A stretch of 64,000 nt of DNA. It comes from Xenorhabdus beddingii. GTDB lineage: Bacteria > Pseudomonadota > Gammaproteobacteria > Enterobacterales > Enterobacteriaceae. Positions 37,270 through 47,117 of the stretch are shown in pieces (within the stretch, counting starts at the first letter, position 1; each line of letters starts with the position of its first letter). The notes beneath the pieces were generated by a model. It worked only from the letters and a program-made list of their open reading frames with translations. It did not search any database and had not been told where the DNA came from. The DNA is taken from the NCBI RefSeq assembly GCF_002127545.1, contig NZ_MUBK01000022.1, positions 1 through 64,000 on the forward strand, in the 5' to 3' direction. A program made the position numbers and the translations under genes.

Positions 37270-37520
37270 TCAAAACTCACTGGATTAGCCGGTGTGTTGT
37301 CACGTACTTGATCGATGATAGCAATATCTTCATCTGTTAACTGGGCCTGACGGCCAATATCAGCCAGCATTGAACCCAGTTTGATCCGGCCATCCATCTT
37401 CACCGATTCTGCAAGAATGGCCCGAACCTCCGCTTCGGTACTGCGTCCATGTAAAGCCGCACGTACTCGCAAGGCACGGTGCACTTCATCTGGAATATTT
37501 CTGACAGTCATCATTGGCAT
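37266..37520 (-). CDS. FitA-like ribbon-helix-helix antitoxin
   Basis: 84 residues. N-terminal MTVRNIPDEVHRALRVRAALHGRSTEAEVRAIL is a typical FitA/Arc ribbon-helix-helix DNA-binding domain; the C-terminal part (SMLADIGRQAQLTDEDIAIIDQVRD) should wrap the toxin. The ATG (MPMMTV) has AAAGGAG 8 bases upstream. It likely represses its own promoter through the TGAATTCA dyads just upstream. Confidence 0.9.
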   Translation of the reverse strand: MPMMTVRNIPDEVHRALRVRAALHGRSTEAEVRAILAESVKMDGRIKLGSMLADIGRQAQLTDEDIAIIDQVRDNTPANPVSFE

Positions 37521-37548
37521 TTTCAATACTCCTTTCAATACTCAACCT

Positions 37549-37584
37549 TGAATTCAATGCATTCATTATATATAGATGAATTCA
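37549..37584. promoter_or_regulatory. Paired TGAATTCA dyads upstream of the FitAB-like pair (candidate operator)
   Basis: TGAATTCA occurs at 37549-37556 and again at 37577-37584, 28 bp centre to centre, about 30-65 bases before the antitoxin start, with an AT-rich TATATATA stretch between them that could hold the -10. Paired palindromes are what FitA/VapB-type ribbon-helix-helix complexes bind. Confidence 0.55.
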
Positions 37585-37627
37585 AAACCACAAGGTTAAA
37601 TAATAAACAAGAAAGTTCGTTAAACTA

Positions 37628-37762
37628 ATGATAAAACAGATCGCGACCGAAGAGATTATATATTTGGTTATGGCCTATCCGAAAAACACTAAAGACAGTT
37701 TAACGAATGCTGAGAAAGTAGAACTGAAAAAACTGACCAAGATACTGAAGGGTGAGGTTTAA
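37628..37762 (+). pseudogene. C-terminal remnant of a HigB/RelE-type toxin
   Basis: A 44-codon frame (MIKQIATEEIIYLVMAYPKN..., ending ILKGEV) matches the last third of HigB/RelE-like toxins, where the segment IYxLxxYPKNxKDxLTxAExxxLKKL is typical. Normal toxins have about 100-110 residues, so the N-terminal two thirds are missing. It ends one base before the antitoxin ATG, preserving the toxin-first order of higBA/nadS-type modules. The short start may be fortuitous. Confidence 0.7.
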
Positions 37763-37763
37763 C

Positions 37764-38087
37764 ATGAGCTTTTTTGATGAACTGAGCGCTTCTCTCGAAG
37801 AAGCTGTAGACATAAAAAATGGTACAAAATCACCCGAGCATGTTACTCACTACGAAGTTGCTGACGTGAAAGCTATTCGTACACAACTCAACATTTCACA
37901 GGCAGAAATGGCGACTGTGCTGGGTACGAGTCTCGACACGATCAAGAGCTGGGAGCAGAAGCATAGGAACCCGACCGGACTGGCAGCAAAGGTTCTGGCT
38001 ACCATTCAGGACAACCCGGATTTCTTTAAGGCGTTGGCAACCCCTAAGGCTTCTCCGGCAAGGGGCCCGGTCTCATTATCTGGTTAA
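37764..38087 (+). CDS. HigA/NadS-like helix-turn-helix antitoxin
   Basis: 107 residues. A Xre-type helix-turn-helix is clear (IRTQLNISQAEMATVLGTSLDTIKSWEQKHRNPTG, about 45-80), with the SFFDELSASLEEAV N-terminus common in NadS/HigA antitoxins. GGTGAGG precedes the ATG. The partner toxin upstream is beheaded, so this is an orphan antitoxin. The last 14 or so residues read into the convergent yhjJ gene and overlap its end by 44 bases, suggesting the native C-terminus was altered when this patch was inserted. Confidence 0.85.
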   Translation: MSFFDELSASLEEAVDIKNGTKSPEHVTHYEVADVKAIRTQLNISQAEMATVLGTSLDTIKSWEQKHRNPTGLAAKVLATIQDNPDFFKALATPKASPARGPVSLSG

Positions 38088-39489
38088 AGCTATTTTTGAT
38101 TTGATTCACATCCACCGTCGCTTCACCTTTTGGTTGCACCAGAATCAAAGAGATTTCCTGAGACAGCATCTCTTTCAGTTTCTTATTCAAAAGTTGGGGG
38201 GTCAGGGAGGATAAAAACGCCTGCCTCAACCGCTGAAATTGTTCAGGAGCGATATCTATCACCTCATTTTGTTGTGACAATAGACGTTGATTGATCAGGA
38301 TATCGGTATCTGTACGGGCATACATGGCAAATAATTGCTGGAGTTGAGCTTTTTTCTGAGCATAAAGTTCATCAAATTGCGCCTGTGGCAAACCATTTTC
38401 CCGCAATGATGATAATTGGGAAGCCAGATAAAGTGTGGATCCCATCAGCTTGTCGGTAGCAGCATCCAGATTTAATGAGCAATTCGCACGTTGGTAAAGC
38501 ACCCGACAATCCAGACCTAACTTCATGTCATCCTGCTTTTCTGTCAGCCCCAATTGCAGATAACGGTAAAGTGCTTCACGCGCCATGTCATTTAGCCAGT
38601 ACTGAGCCAGTGTCTGTGAATCGTTAATCCGCAGCCAGTTCAGGTTCCAGCTTAAAGACAGGCGGTCTTGTTTGACTTTATCACTCTCTACCCCAATCGT
38701 TGCGGCTTTCAGCGGCAGTAATGTCGGCACAGGAACCGGTGTCTGGCGTTTTCCTTCCAATGACGAAAATGTCTGGTTAATCCGTTCTGACAGTGATCGC
38801 CTGTCAACATTGCCCGCAATGTACAGGGTCATCGCATCCGGCGTGTACCATTGATGATAGAAGTTTTCGATTTTCTTGACATCCACAGGCTCGGATACCG
38901 GCATTCCCGGATCGTGATCGATAAGCGTCGAGCCTTGCAGCCGCATACGCCATACCGGATCTTGGATATCCGCCGGAAACGTTGTCACGGGAGATCCCCC
39001 CTCTTTCATGGCTTGTTCCAGTGTCTTTGGTATAAATACCGCACCACCGGCTACATCAGAAAGCCATATCAACGCATTTTGCAGTAAATCCGGGCGGTTG
39101 TTCGGTAGGCTCAGGCTATAAAGGGTGAAATCGTATGAAACAATGGCGGGCGGAAAGGGGTTTTGGGTGTCGATCGCGTTATGCCAGAGGTTTTCAAGGT
39201 CTTGCGATGATAAATCTTTACTGCTGGATAAAACGACCTTCGGGATCAGGTAAGTATAGCCCTTTTGATGGTTTTTCTCGACCAAGGAGCCTGTTTTTAC
39301 CAATAACCGCAACTGTATTCTGTCATTGGGCCGTTGCGGTGTTTGCAGGATTTGCCAACTGAATCCATTTTCAAGTTTGCCTTGTTGCCAAGCCGGATCA
39401 GGCTGCAAGGTTTCTGCCTGAGCCATGCACGTTGCTGCCAGAATCGCACCACCCATAAGATATCCGATTTTGTTGCCCTGCATTATCAT
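38044..39489 (-). CDS. yhjJ: M16 peptidase-like protein YhjJ (probably catalytically inactive)
   Basis: 481 residues with a signal peptide (IGYLMGGAILAATCMAQA). It carries two M16-type halves; the second-domain pattern FYHQWYTPDAMTLYIAGNVD is clear. The zinc motif HxxEH of active insulinase/pitrilysin enzymes is absent where expected (KNHQKGYTYLIPKVVLS), as in E. coli YhjJ, so a non-proteolytic periplasmic role is likely. Gene position beside yhjK agrees with the E. coli order, except that dctA is missing between them. The 3' end overlaps the convergent antitoxin gene by 44 bases. Confidence 0.88.
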   Translation of the reverse strand: MIMQGNKIGYLMGGAILAATCMAQAETLQPDPAWQQGKLENGFSWQILQTPQRPNDRIQLRLLVKTGSLVEKNHQKGYTYLIPKVVLSSSKDLSSQDLENLWHNAIDTQNPFPPAIVSYDFTLYSLSLPNNRPDLLQNALIWLSDVAGGAVFIPKTLEQAMKEGGSPVTTFPADIQDPVWRMRLQGSTLIDHDPGMPVSEPVDVKKIENFYHQWYTPDAMTLYIAGNVDRRSLSERINQTFSSLEGKRQTPVPVPTLLPLKAATIGVESDKVKQDRLSLSWNLNWLRINDSQTLAQYWLNDMAREALYRYLQLGLTEKQDDMKLGLDCRVLYQRANCSLNLDAATDKLMGSTLYLASQLSSLRENGLPQAQFDELYAQKKAQLQQLFAMYARTDTDILINQRLLSQQNEVIDIAPEQFQRLRQAFLSSLTPQLLNKKLKEMLSQEISLILVQPKGEATVDVNQIKNSFNQIMRPGPLPEKP

Positions 39490-39573
39490 TTACCCCTACC
39501 TGTTTAGTTTTATCCATCAGAAACATCTAAATATTATCATCAAGGATTAGACCCTTATTCAGTGTGTCAGGTT

Positions 39574-40290
39574 TCATTTTGATGGTGTTTTCTGCTTATT
39601 AACCTGACGATTATAGCCTTTTACCAGTAACCCCAACTCATCATCCTGATGGTTTTTAGGACAAGATATAGACTCCGGAGGCTGTTCTTCATTCAGTTTC
39701 CGCGCAATATCGCGTAATGGATGGATGATAATGCGATTTACGCACCAGCTTATCGACACCGTAAGAATAAGTGCGAGTAATAAGTAAGTTGTCAACATTA
39801 ATGCAAGTGTATTCAGGGCAAAACGGTATACTCGGTTGGAATCAACCTGCAAGATGAGGTGACCCTGTGATTCTGCGGTTTTTGGCGAAATACCATACAC
39901 GTAGAGCGGAATATTGACCTCAACGGGAATGCCAAAAACCTGTTTTGCCAGCTCAGGTATGGGACGATGAGTCGCAAAATCCAGACTCATCACCCGAACG
40001 TTATCAGGCAATATCACATCCGCCCGCCCCAGAATGCCGGAGGTCTTTAGCCCAATCAACAGTGTTTTTGCTTTATTGAGATCTGAACTCAGCAACGCTT
40101 CCGCCAACGGGGTTTGGATCTGTACGGCGGCATTATTGAGTTGGCTGATGTAATCATCTTTCCGTTGCTGCAATAGATGCGATAACTGGATGAAGATAAA
40201 AATGGCAATAGCTACCAAAGCGACTCCTGTCACTGCGGCCATTTGTTTAATCGTTAACGAACGTTTGACACGCAACTTCATCTTATCCAA
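39574..40290 (-). pseudogene. yhjK: Truncated HmsP/YhjK: sensor and HAMP only, GGDEF-EAL lost
   Basis: 238 residues: an N-terminal membrane helix (MAAVTGVALVAIAIFIFIQL), a periplasmic sensor part (about 40-150, QLNNAAVQIQTPLAEALLSSDLNKAKTLLIGLKTSGILGRADVILPDN), a second helix (LALMLTTYLLLALILTVSI) and a HAMP segment (IIIHPLRDIARKLNEEQPPESI ... DDELGLLVKGYNR). This is the N-terminal third of the c-di-GMP phosphodiesterase YhjK/HmsP (about 650-670 residues in E. coli and Yersinia). The GGDEF and EAL domains are absent and only 84 bases separate the stop from yhjJ. Either it is a decayed gene or the membrane stub is retained for another role. Confidence 0.8.
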
Positions 40291-40495
40291 ACCGGTAATT
40301 GTGAAAAGACTGGCTAATACACCTTAACAATGCGACTGAGTATACTTGATTTTACTGGCGGTCGTCTTATTTTGGTGAATTCATTTTGGTGAACTCAAAG
40401 TGGAAAAATGACCGCGATATAACGGTTGCACTTGGTAATGTGCTTACATAACGTTTTTACGACTACTTTTATGCGTTATACCACGATCAGAAGGG

Positions 40496-41512
40496 CTAAA
40501 GAGATGGATTTTCATCCTGTTCGACCGCGAAGCACGCGATCAGTTGTTCACCATATTGCTTTAACTTAGGTTGAAACTGGCTGCATGAACTCAATGCTCG
40601 ACGGCAACGGGCGGCAAAAGCGCATCCCGGGGGCGGGTTCATCGGGCTGGGTAATTCCCCCGTCAGCTTAATACGTTCACGGCGCAATTCAGGGTTCAGC
40701 CGGGGAGTGGCAGACAACAATGCCTGTGTATAAGGATGGCGAGGATTATTGAAAATCAGCTCCTTACGGCCTTTTTCAACGCAGCGCCCCAAATACATTA
40801 CCATCACCTCATCAGCGATATGCTCAACGACGGAAAGATCGTGGGATATAAAGACGTAAGACAATCCCAAATCCTGCTGCAAGTCCATCATCAGGTTCAG
40901 AACCTGTGCCCGCACCGAAACATCCAGCGCAGAAACCGGTTCATCCGCAATCACAACATCAGGGTTTAACATCAATCCACGGGCAATCGCAATACGTTGG
41001 CGCTGACCGCCAGAAAACATGTGCGGATAACGTGAATAATGTTCGTGCTTCAATCCCACTTTATCCATCATCTGCAAGACTTTTTCCTTGCGCTCAGATG
41101 CCGTAAGCGAAGTGTTAATCAACAACGGTTCTTCCAGAATTTGCCCCACTTTTTTACGGGGATTCAAGGAGGCATAAGGGTTTTGGAATACGATTTGGAT
41201 TTTTTGGCGACGCAGTTTCTCCGCTTCCTTATTGGGCACCAAGAGATCCTGTCCCAGATAATAAAGCTCTCCCTCAGTCGGCTTTTCTATCATGGTCAAC
41301 AGGCGACCCAGCGTAGATTTTCCACAACCTGACTCCCCGACCACCGCCAGCGTTTTACCTTTTTCCAACTCAAATGAAACACCATCCAATGCCTTAACCG
41401 TGCGCTCAGGCGAGAATAATCCCGTCTTCACCGGATAATATTTCTTCAATTCAGTCGCTTTGAGTAAAGGAATTGTCACGTTTTCCTGTACGGGATTTTG
41501 TTGGACACTCAT
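40496..41512 (-). CDS. dppF: Dipeptide ABC transporter ATPase DppF
   Basis: 338 residues, with Walker [10 protein letters not shown] (residues 59-67), signature [14 protein letters not shown], Walker B VVIADEP and the C-terminal oligopeptide-transporter cap with its Cys-rich stretch ([17 protein letters not shown]) that binds an iron-sulfur cluster in related ATPases. It pairs with DppD to drive dipeptide (and in E. coli heme/ALA) import. It overlaps dppD by 4 bases and is the last gene of dppABCDF. Confidence 0.96.
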   Translation of the reverse strand: MSVQQNPVQENVTIPLLKATELKKYYPVKTGLFSPERTVKALDGVSFELEKGKTLAVVGESGCGKSTLGRLLTMIEKPTEGELYYLGQDLLVPNKEAEKLRRQKIQIVFQNPYASLNPRKKVGQILEEPLLINTSLTASERKEKVLQMMDKVGLKHEHYSRYPHMFSGGQRQRIAIARGLMLNPDVVIADEPVSALDVSVRAQVLNLMMDLQQDLGLSYVFISHDLSVVEHIADEVMVMYLGRCVEKGRKELIFNNPRHPYTQALLSATPRLNPELRRERIKLTGELPSPMNPPPGCAFAARCRRALSSCSQFQPKLKQYGEQLIACFAVEQDENPSL

Positions 41513-42489
41513 ATTGTCGGCCTCCCCTCATCATCTAACGGCATGTGACATTTAACCTGACGGCTTCCCACTAATTTCAATCGAGGCTCCTCCTTACGGC
41601 AATGCTCATTGGCATAAGGACAACGGGGATTGAGCAGACACCCCGTTGGGCGGTCATACCTCCCAGGTACAACGCCGGACAACGATGCCAGACGGGATTT
41701 ATCCGCCGCAAATTCTGGCAATGCCCGCAATAATGCTTGTGTATAAGGGTGGCGCGGCGCACGGAAAATTTCCGTTGCTTTGCCAATCTCCACTACCTGC
41801 CCGGCATACATCACAATAATATGGTGGGCGGCTTCTGCCACCAGCGCCAAATCATGGGTGATCAAGAGTAATGCCATGTTTTCCCGCTGCTGCAATTCCA
41901 ACAGCAATTCGATGATTTGCGCCTGAATCGTGACATCCAGTGCGGTTGTCGGTTCATCGGCAATCAGGAGTTTCGGACGACAGGCGATAGCCATCGCAAT
42001 CATCACGCGCTGACTCATTCCACCTGACAATTGGTGCGGATAAACATCCAGACGAGAAGCCGGATCGGGGATACCGACTTGCGTCAATAAGTCGATTGCC
42101 CGTTGGTGCCGGGTTTTTCGATTGCCGCCCTGATGAACTTTCAGGGCTTCCATGATCTGATAACCGACGGTGTAACAGGGATTAAGGCTGGTCATGGGAT
42201 CTTGGAAAATCATCGCCACTTCCGCACCCACCAACTGACGGCGCTCTTTTTCTGAAATCTTGTTCAGGTCACGGCCAGCGAATTCCAGCTTTTCAGCCAT
42301 GACCCTGCCCGGATAATCAATCAACCCCATGATCGCCAGTGAACTGACTGACTTACCTGATCCAGATTCCCCAACAATGCCGACGACCTCTCCCTGCTCA
42401 ACCCGGTAGCTGATACGGTCAACGGCGCGGAATGGTGCCTCTTCATCCCCGAAGTGCACCGATAATTGATCTACATTCAACAATGCCAT
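41509..42489 (-). CDS. dppD: Dipeptide ABC transporter ATPase DppD
   Basis: 326 residues: Walker [11 protein letters not shown]-loop [12 protein letters not shown], signature [19 protein letters not shown], Walker [14 protein letters not shown], and the C-terminal [15 protein letters not shown]. It forms the ATPase heterodimer with DppF. It follows dppC by 12 bases. Confidence 0.97.
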   Translation of the reverse strand: MALLNVDQLSVHFGDEEAPFRAVDRISYRVEQGEVVGIVGESGSGKSVSSLAIMGLIDYPGRVMAEKLEFAGRDLNKISEKERRQLVGAEVAMIFQDPMTSLNPCYTVGYQIMEALKVHQGGNRKTRHQRAIDLLTQVGIPDPASRLDVYPHQLSGGMSQRVMIAMAIACRPKLLIADEPTTALDVTIQAQIIELLLELQQRENMALLLITHDLALVAEAAHHIIVMYAGQVVEIGKATEIFRAPRHPYTQALLRALPEFAADKSRLASLSGVVPGRYDRPTGCLLNPRCPYANEHCRKEEPRLKLVGSRQVKCHMPLDDEGRPTI

Positions 42490-42501
42490 TTCACAATACC
42501 C

Positions 42502-43404
42502 CTACTGCTTGAGCTTAGGATCGAGAGCATCACGCAACCCATCGCCCATCAGGTTAAACGCCAATACCGTCAACAGAATAGCCAGCCCCGGAAAGGTCAC
42601 GACCCACCACGCACTCTGGGCAAACTGCAAAACATCTGCCAGCATGGTTCCCCATTCTGGCGTCGGCGGTTGCGCCCCCATTCCCAGAAACCCCAAGGCT
42701 GCCATATCGAGAATCGCGTTCGAAAACCCCAATGATGCCTGCACAATCAACGGTGCAAGGCAGTTTGGCAGGATATTGATGAACATCTGACGCATGGCCC
42801 CCGCCCCCGCCACTTGGGAAGCCGTGACATAATCACGGTTAACTTCAACCAACACGGCCGCCCTCGTCAGACGGATATAGTGAGGCAAGGCGACGAACGT
42901 CAGTGCCAGTGACGCATTGATAATGGATGGCCCAAAGATCGCGACCAATACCAATGCCAGCAACAGGCTTGGCAAAGCCAGCATAATATCGACGATACGC
43001 ATGATAATGGTATCTACCATACCGCCGAAATACCCCGCCAGCACACCCAGCGTTATCCCCATCAGCAATGACATCATCACGACCAGGCAGCCAACCAGCA
43101 ATGAGAGCCGTGCGCCATACATCAGGCGGGAGAGAATGTCGCGCCCGACATCATCAGTACCGAGGATAAATTGCCAGCTTCCCCCTTCCTGCCATACCGG
43201 AGGGGTCAGCAAAGCCTCACGAAACTGCTCTGCCGGGCCGTGTGGTGCCAATATTCCCGCCAATAACGCAATCAACAGCATCAGGACGATATAGACAAAA
43301 CCGACCACTGCGCCTTTATTACGTTTAAAGTAATGCCAGAACTCCTGCATCGGCGTCATCAATTTCGGCGCACCCGATACCGCTGGCTCAGTTGTTTGAG
43401 TCAT
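42502..43404 (-). CDS. dppC: Dipeptide ABC transporter permease DppC
   Basis: 300 residues with an N-terminal OppC-type segment (MTPMQEFWHYFKRNKGAVVGFVYIVLML) and six membrane helices. The EAA loop region reads ASQVAGAGAMRQMFINILPNCLAPLIVQ. The start is the second of two adjacent ATG codons (MTQTTEP), which has GGGAG at the better distance and matches E. coli DppC. It begins 10 bases after dppB. Confidence 0.95.
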   Translation of the reverse strand: MTQTTEPAVSGAPKLMTPMQEFWHYFKRNKGAVVGFVYIVLMLLIALLAGILAPHGPAEQFREALLTPPVWQEGGSWQFILGTDDVGRDILSRLMYGARLSLLVGCLVVMMSLLMGITLGVLAGYFGGMVDTIIMRIVDIMLALPSLLLALVLVAIFGPSIINASLALTFVALPHYIRLTRAAVLVEVNRDYVTASQVAGAGAMRQMFINILPNCLAPLIVQASLGFSNAILDMAALGFLGMGAQPPTPEWGTMLADVLQFAQSAWWVVTFPGLAILLTVLAFNLMGDGLRDALDPKLKQ

Positions 43405-43414
43405 CATGTGCTCC

Positions 43415-44434
43415 CTATTTCTTATGACGAATACGCGGATTGACAATGCCGTACAGCAAATCAACCACCAGATTGACCAGGATGATCATGGTCGCCACCA
43501 GCAATACTCCACCCTGCACGACCGGATAATCACGACGTTGCAGGGCGTCAATCAGCCAACGCCCCAATCCGGGCCACGAGAAAATCGTTTCTGTCAGAAT
43601 GGCGCCTGCCAGCATGATGCCCACTTGCAGACCAATGACCGTAACCACAGGCAGCAAAGCGTTACGCAGTGCATGGACGATAATGACACGAATGCGACTC
43701 AGCCCCTTGGCGCGGGCAGTGCGGATATAATCTTCCCCCAACACTTCCAGCATGGAAGAACGGGTCATGCGCACAATCACCGCCAACGGGATCGTTCCCA
43801 GCACAATGGCGGGCAAAACCATGTGCATCACCGCATCAATAAAGTCACCTTGTTCTCCCCAAATCAGCGTATCAACCAGCATCAATCCCGTCAGGGGATA
43901 GCTGTCATCAAGAAACACGCTATCACTTATTCGGCCGGAAACCGGGGTGAGATTCCATTGGACGGAAACCAGCATGATCAGCATGATCCCCCACCAGAAA
44001 ATCGGCATGGAATAACCGGTCAATGACAAGCCAATCGCGGTGTGGTCAAAGACGGAACCGCGTTTGACCGCAGCCAGTACACCAACCGGAATCCCCACGG
44101 ATATGGCAAATAACATGGCGCAGAATCCCAGTTCAAAAGTCGCCTTAAAGCGCGGCACAAATTCGTCCCACACCGGAACGCGGCTTTTCAGCGAGATCCC
44201 CAGATCACCATGCAATATGCCATTAATATAATGAAGATATTGCTCCCACAGGGGCTTATCCAACCCCATTGCTGCCATCAATTCGGCATGACGCTCAGCA
44301 GTAATACCGCGTTCTCCCGCCATAATCAGCACCGGATCGCCGGGGATCATATGTACAAAAGCGAAAGTCAGCAGCGTAATACCAATAAACGTCGGGATCA
44401 CCAATCCCAGACGTCGGAGGATAAATTGCAGCAT
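43415..44434 (-). CDS. dppB: Dipeptide ABC transporter permease DppB
   Basis: 339 residues, the E. coli length. N-terminus MLQFILRRLGLVIPTFIGITLLTFAFVHMIPGDP is the classic OppB-type signature, followed by the conserved TARAKGLSRIRVIIVHALRNALLPVVTVIGLQ. It forms the channel with DppC. It is separated from dppA by 145 bases with a strong hairpin. Confidence 0.97.
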   Translation of the reverse strand: MLQFILRRLGLVIPTFIGITLLTFAFVHMIPGDPVLIMAGERGITAERHAELMAAMGLDKPLWEQYLHYINGILHGDLGISLKSRVPVWDEFVPRFKATFELGFCAMLFAISVGIPVGVLAAVKRGSVFDHTAIGLSLTGYSMPIFWWGIMLIMLVSVQWNLTPVSGRISDSVFLDDSYPLTGLMLVDTLIWGEQGDFIDAVMHMVLPAIVLGTIPLAVIVRMTRSSMLEVLGEDYIRTARAKGLSRIRVIIVHALRNALLPVVTVIGLQVGIMLAGAILTETIFSWPGLGRWLIDALQRRDYPVVQGGVLLVATMIILVNLVVDLLYGIVNPRIRHKK

Positions 44435-44520
44435 ATCCTGAGTTCTCTTTTTAAATACCAGTTACGGCTCTTGAGGCCGTTTGGTGTCATGCAAGGACGA
44501 CTTGCCCATCAGAGAAGCGA

Positions 44521-44554
44521 AACCATCCCCGCAGAAAAATCTGCGGGGATGGTT
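44521..44554 (-). other. Strong hairpin between dppA and dppB
   Basis: A 14-bp perfect stem (AACCATCCCCGCAG) around a six-base loop, 26-59 bases after the dppA stop. There is no clear T-run on the minus strand. It probably protects dppA mRNA or gives partial termination, so that the binding protein exceeds the transporter, as is common in such operons. Confidence 0.7.
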
Positions 44555-44579
44555 AATCACAACGGCTCAACAGCAAGAA

Positions 44580-46190
44580 TTATTCGAGATCAACGTTGTA
44601 AAAATGGTGTTTACTAAAAGGATCGACCACATAACCCTTCACTTCTTTACGGATAGGTTCGTACACCGTGGAGTGGGCAATGATCAATGCAGGGACCTGC
44701 TCATGCATGACAACCTGTGCCTGTTTGTAAAGCTCGGTGCGCTTATTGATATCAGCGGTTTCACGCGCGGGTTGAATAACATCCTCAAAGGGCTTGTAAC
44801 ACCACTTGGAATAGTTGGACCCCCTTTCTTTGGCTGCACAGCTAAACAACGTGCCGAAGAAGTTATCCGGATCACCATTATCACCGCTCCATCCAAAGAG
44901 AACCGTCATGTGTTCACCGTCTTTGGCCCGTTTCAGGTATTCACCCCACTCATAACTGACAATCTTGGCTTTAATCCCAATTTTTGCCCAGTCAGCCTGG
45001 ATCATTTCCGCCATACGACGGGCATTCGGGTTATAGGGACGCTGTACCGGCATGGCCCATAAATCCGTCTCAAAGCCGTTCGCGAAACCCGCTTCTTTCA
45101 GCAATGCCTTCGCCTTGGCAGGATCATAGGCATAATCCTTGATGTCATCGTTATAGCCCCAAATCGTCGGCGGGATCAGGTTTTTCGCTTTCTGCCCCGC
45201 GCCCTGATAAACCGCGTCAATGATGGCATCTTTATTGACCGCCATTGTCATCGCCTGACGGACTTTCAGGTTATCCAGCGGAGGCTTGGTGACATTAAAA
45301 GAGAGATAGCCGACATTCAGCCCTGCCTGTTCTTTCAGGACAATGTTTTTATCCTGTTTCATGCGGGCGATATCAGCGGGGTTTGGATAGGGCATCACCT
45401 GACATTCATTTTTCTGCAATTTGGCATAACGCACAGACGCATCAGGGGTAATGGAAAAGACTAAGCGGTCAATTTTCGCCGGGCCTTCCCAATAATCTTT
45501 AAATGCCTGATAGAGAATGCGGGAATCTTTTTGGTATTGCATGAGTTGGAAGGGGCCTGTACCGATCGGATTAAGGTCAACTTTCTCCGGTGTCCCTGCT
45601 TTCATCATGACATCGGCATACTCTTTGGACAGAACCGAGGCAAAATCCATCCCGATATCAGCCAGGAAAGGCGCTTCAGGGCGGGATAACACAAAGCGAA
45701 CGGTGTGATCATCCACTTTTTCTACTTTACTGATGATGTTACCCAGATCCATGCCAGTAAAGTATTCGTAACTGCCCCCTGACACTTTATGGTACGGATG
45801 GTTTTTATCTTTCTGACGCATGAAGGTAAACGTCACATCATCTGCGTTGAAATCGCGGGTTGGTTTAAACTCTTTATTACTGTGCCACTTCACACCCTTA
45901 CGCAAATGGAAAGTATAGGTTTTGCCATCCTCACTCACATCCCAACTTTCGGCCAAACTTGGAATAATTTGGGTCGTGCCTAATTTGAAATCCACTAAAC
46001 GGTTATAAATGGGGACTGAGCTGGCATCATAAGTGGTGCCTGATGTGAACAACTGCGGGTTAAACCCTTCGGGGGAGCCTTCGGAACAGTAAACCAGCGT
46101 TTTTGCCTGAATACTGGCGGAGACAGCCAGCGCGACAAGGCCAATTCCCAGCGTTAATAAACTGGACGGTTTTTTTTTGGAGATGGTCAT
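44580..46190 (-). CDS. dppA: Periplasmic dipeptide-binding protein DppA
   Basis: 536 residues from the ATG with GGAG upstream (MTISKKK). Signal peptide ends SASIQAKT; the mature protein starts [29 protein letters not shown], as in E. coli DppA. SBP_bac_5 fold, with [28 protein letters not shown] and [32 protein letters not shown]. First gene of the dpp operon. The adjacent upstream region is a long spacer that probably carries its regulated promoter. Confidence 0.97.
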   Translation of the reverse strand: MTISKKKPSSLLTLGIGLVALAVSASIQAKTLVYCSEGSPEGFNPQLFTSGTTYDASSVPIYNRLVDFKLGTTQIIPSLAESWDVSEDGKTYTFHLRKGVKWHSNKEFKPTRDFNADDVTFTFMRQKDKNHPYHKVSGGSYEYFTGMDLGNIISKVEKVDDHTVRFVLSRPEAPFLADIGMDFASVLSKEYADVMMKAGTPEKVDLNPIGTGPFQLMQYQKDSRILYQAFKDYWEGPAKIDRLVFSITPDASVRYAKLQKNECQVMPYPNPADIARMKQDKNIVLKEQAGLNVGYLSFNVTKPPLDNLKVRQAMTMAVNKDAIIDAVYQGAGQKAKNLIPPTIWGYNDDIKDYAYDPAKAKALLKEAGFANGFETDLWAMPVQRPYNPNARRMAEMIQADWAKIGIKAKIVSYEWGEYLKRAKDGEHMTVLFGWSGDNGDPDNFFGTLFSCAAKERGSNYSKWCYKPFEDVIQPARETADINKRTELYKQAQVVMHEQVPALIIAHSTVYEPIRKEVKGYVVDPFSKHHFYNVDLE

Positions 46191-46822
46191 TACTTGAACT
46201 CCGTTTGTGATGTTTATCATGTCTTAGCCAGCCCAGAGTTTTCTTCCTAAATGCCACTGTCCCAGCCTGTTTTATTGTTTTTCGTTTATCAATTAAGCAA
46301 TTGTTATGCCTGACGTCAACATCATCACACATAACACCAGAAACATTAGAAGAACATAAAAGAAGAGATTTTTTAACAAAAATGGTTAAAAAATATGACA
46401 TCGTGCACATGAAGTAGACAAATCGACTAAAAATCCCGTTGGTGAAAAGAATTAATCTCTGGTGATGATAATTTTGGAATTGTGACCAATTACTTAAATA
46501 ATGAGCAATCAAGAGGCTGGAGTCAGGCGGGAACACATAAGATACAAAGATAATCTACTCAAGGGAAATGATCAAAATACATTCAGTTAACGTAAAACTC
46601 ATTACGTTATTTGTTAAATTGGGGGTTTTACGATTAATTTGATTCACTAACAATTTGATTCACTAACTCAGCATACATAGAGAAATATCATCATTACTTA
46701 TGTCCTGTTTCTTTCGGAAAAGATTTGTATCAACTTAAATTTTGGATAAAAAATTGAATTAAAGGCCTGTTCCAAGATAATGATCTTTCGACCCCAAAAA
46801 TCGATCTAACTAAGAAACAGGC
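46191..46822. promoter_or_regulatory. AT-rich spacer upstream of dppA
   Basis: A gene-free stretch expected to contain the dppA promoter and leader. No promoter could be fixed by eye. It includes a tandem 16-bp duplication at 46636-46667, and ends in a hairpin-like segment (AGGCCTGTT near 46765 with AACAGGCCT at 46816-46824) that borders the transposase remnant and may be an insertion-sequence end. Confidence 0.5.
46636..46667 (+). repeat. Tandem 16-bp duplication
   Basis: Two perfect adjacent copies of AATTTGATTCACTAAC in non-coding DNA upstream of dppA. Confidence 0.85.
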
Positions 46823-46894
46823 CTGAAAAAATTAGTTGAACCTTTCTGTGATGTCGACGATTTGTGTCGAGTTCACAATGGTGTGCTCATGTGA
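46823..46894 (+). pseudogene. IS982-type transposase, N-terminal remnant
   Basis: The plus strand reads KKLVEPFCDVDDLCRVHNG from 46826, matching the opening of IS982-family transposases (xKLVEIFCDVDDFC). The frame stops at 46892-46894 and the rest of the element is missing; DNA of a different origin follows immediately. A CTG stands where the start codon should be. Confidence 0.6.
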
Positions 46895-47117
46895 TACGGA
46901 CACGACGCACAACAAGCGTGGCGAGCACTGGAGCAATGGCAAAAACTAAGAACAGCCACATAGCGGCACTCTGGACACCCGCTAGACCGCCTGAGTCAGA
47001 GAATCCGGCAAGATTCGCCACAATACCAGCAAGTGCGGAACCAATAGCTGTTGCATATAGCTGAACGGTCGTGATCGACGTCGACGCAAGGTCTTCCTGA
47101 CCCGCAGGCGCACTACC
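46887..47117 (-). pseudogene. MFS transporter, C-terminal remnant
   Basis: On the minus strand a 76-codon open stretch reads APAGQEDLASTSITTVQLY, then ATAIGSALAGIVANLAGF, ending in the hydrophobic helix AAMWLFLVFAIAPVLATLVV and RRVRIT-stop. This is the last part of a 14-helix drug-efflux type major facilitator protein. An in-frame stop lies just upstream, and the other 80 percent or more of the gene is gone. Confidence 0.65.

Noticed and set aside
46060-46536. 158-codon minus-strand ORF at the start of dppA
   Set aside because: It overlaps the dppA signal-peptide region in another frame and its translation is low-complexity, Cys/Lys/His-rich, with no family pattern.
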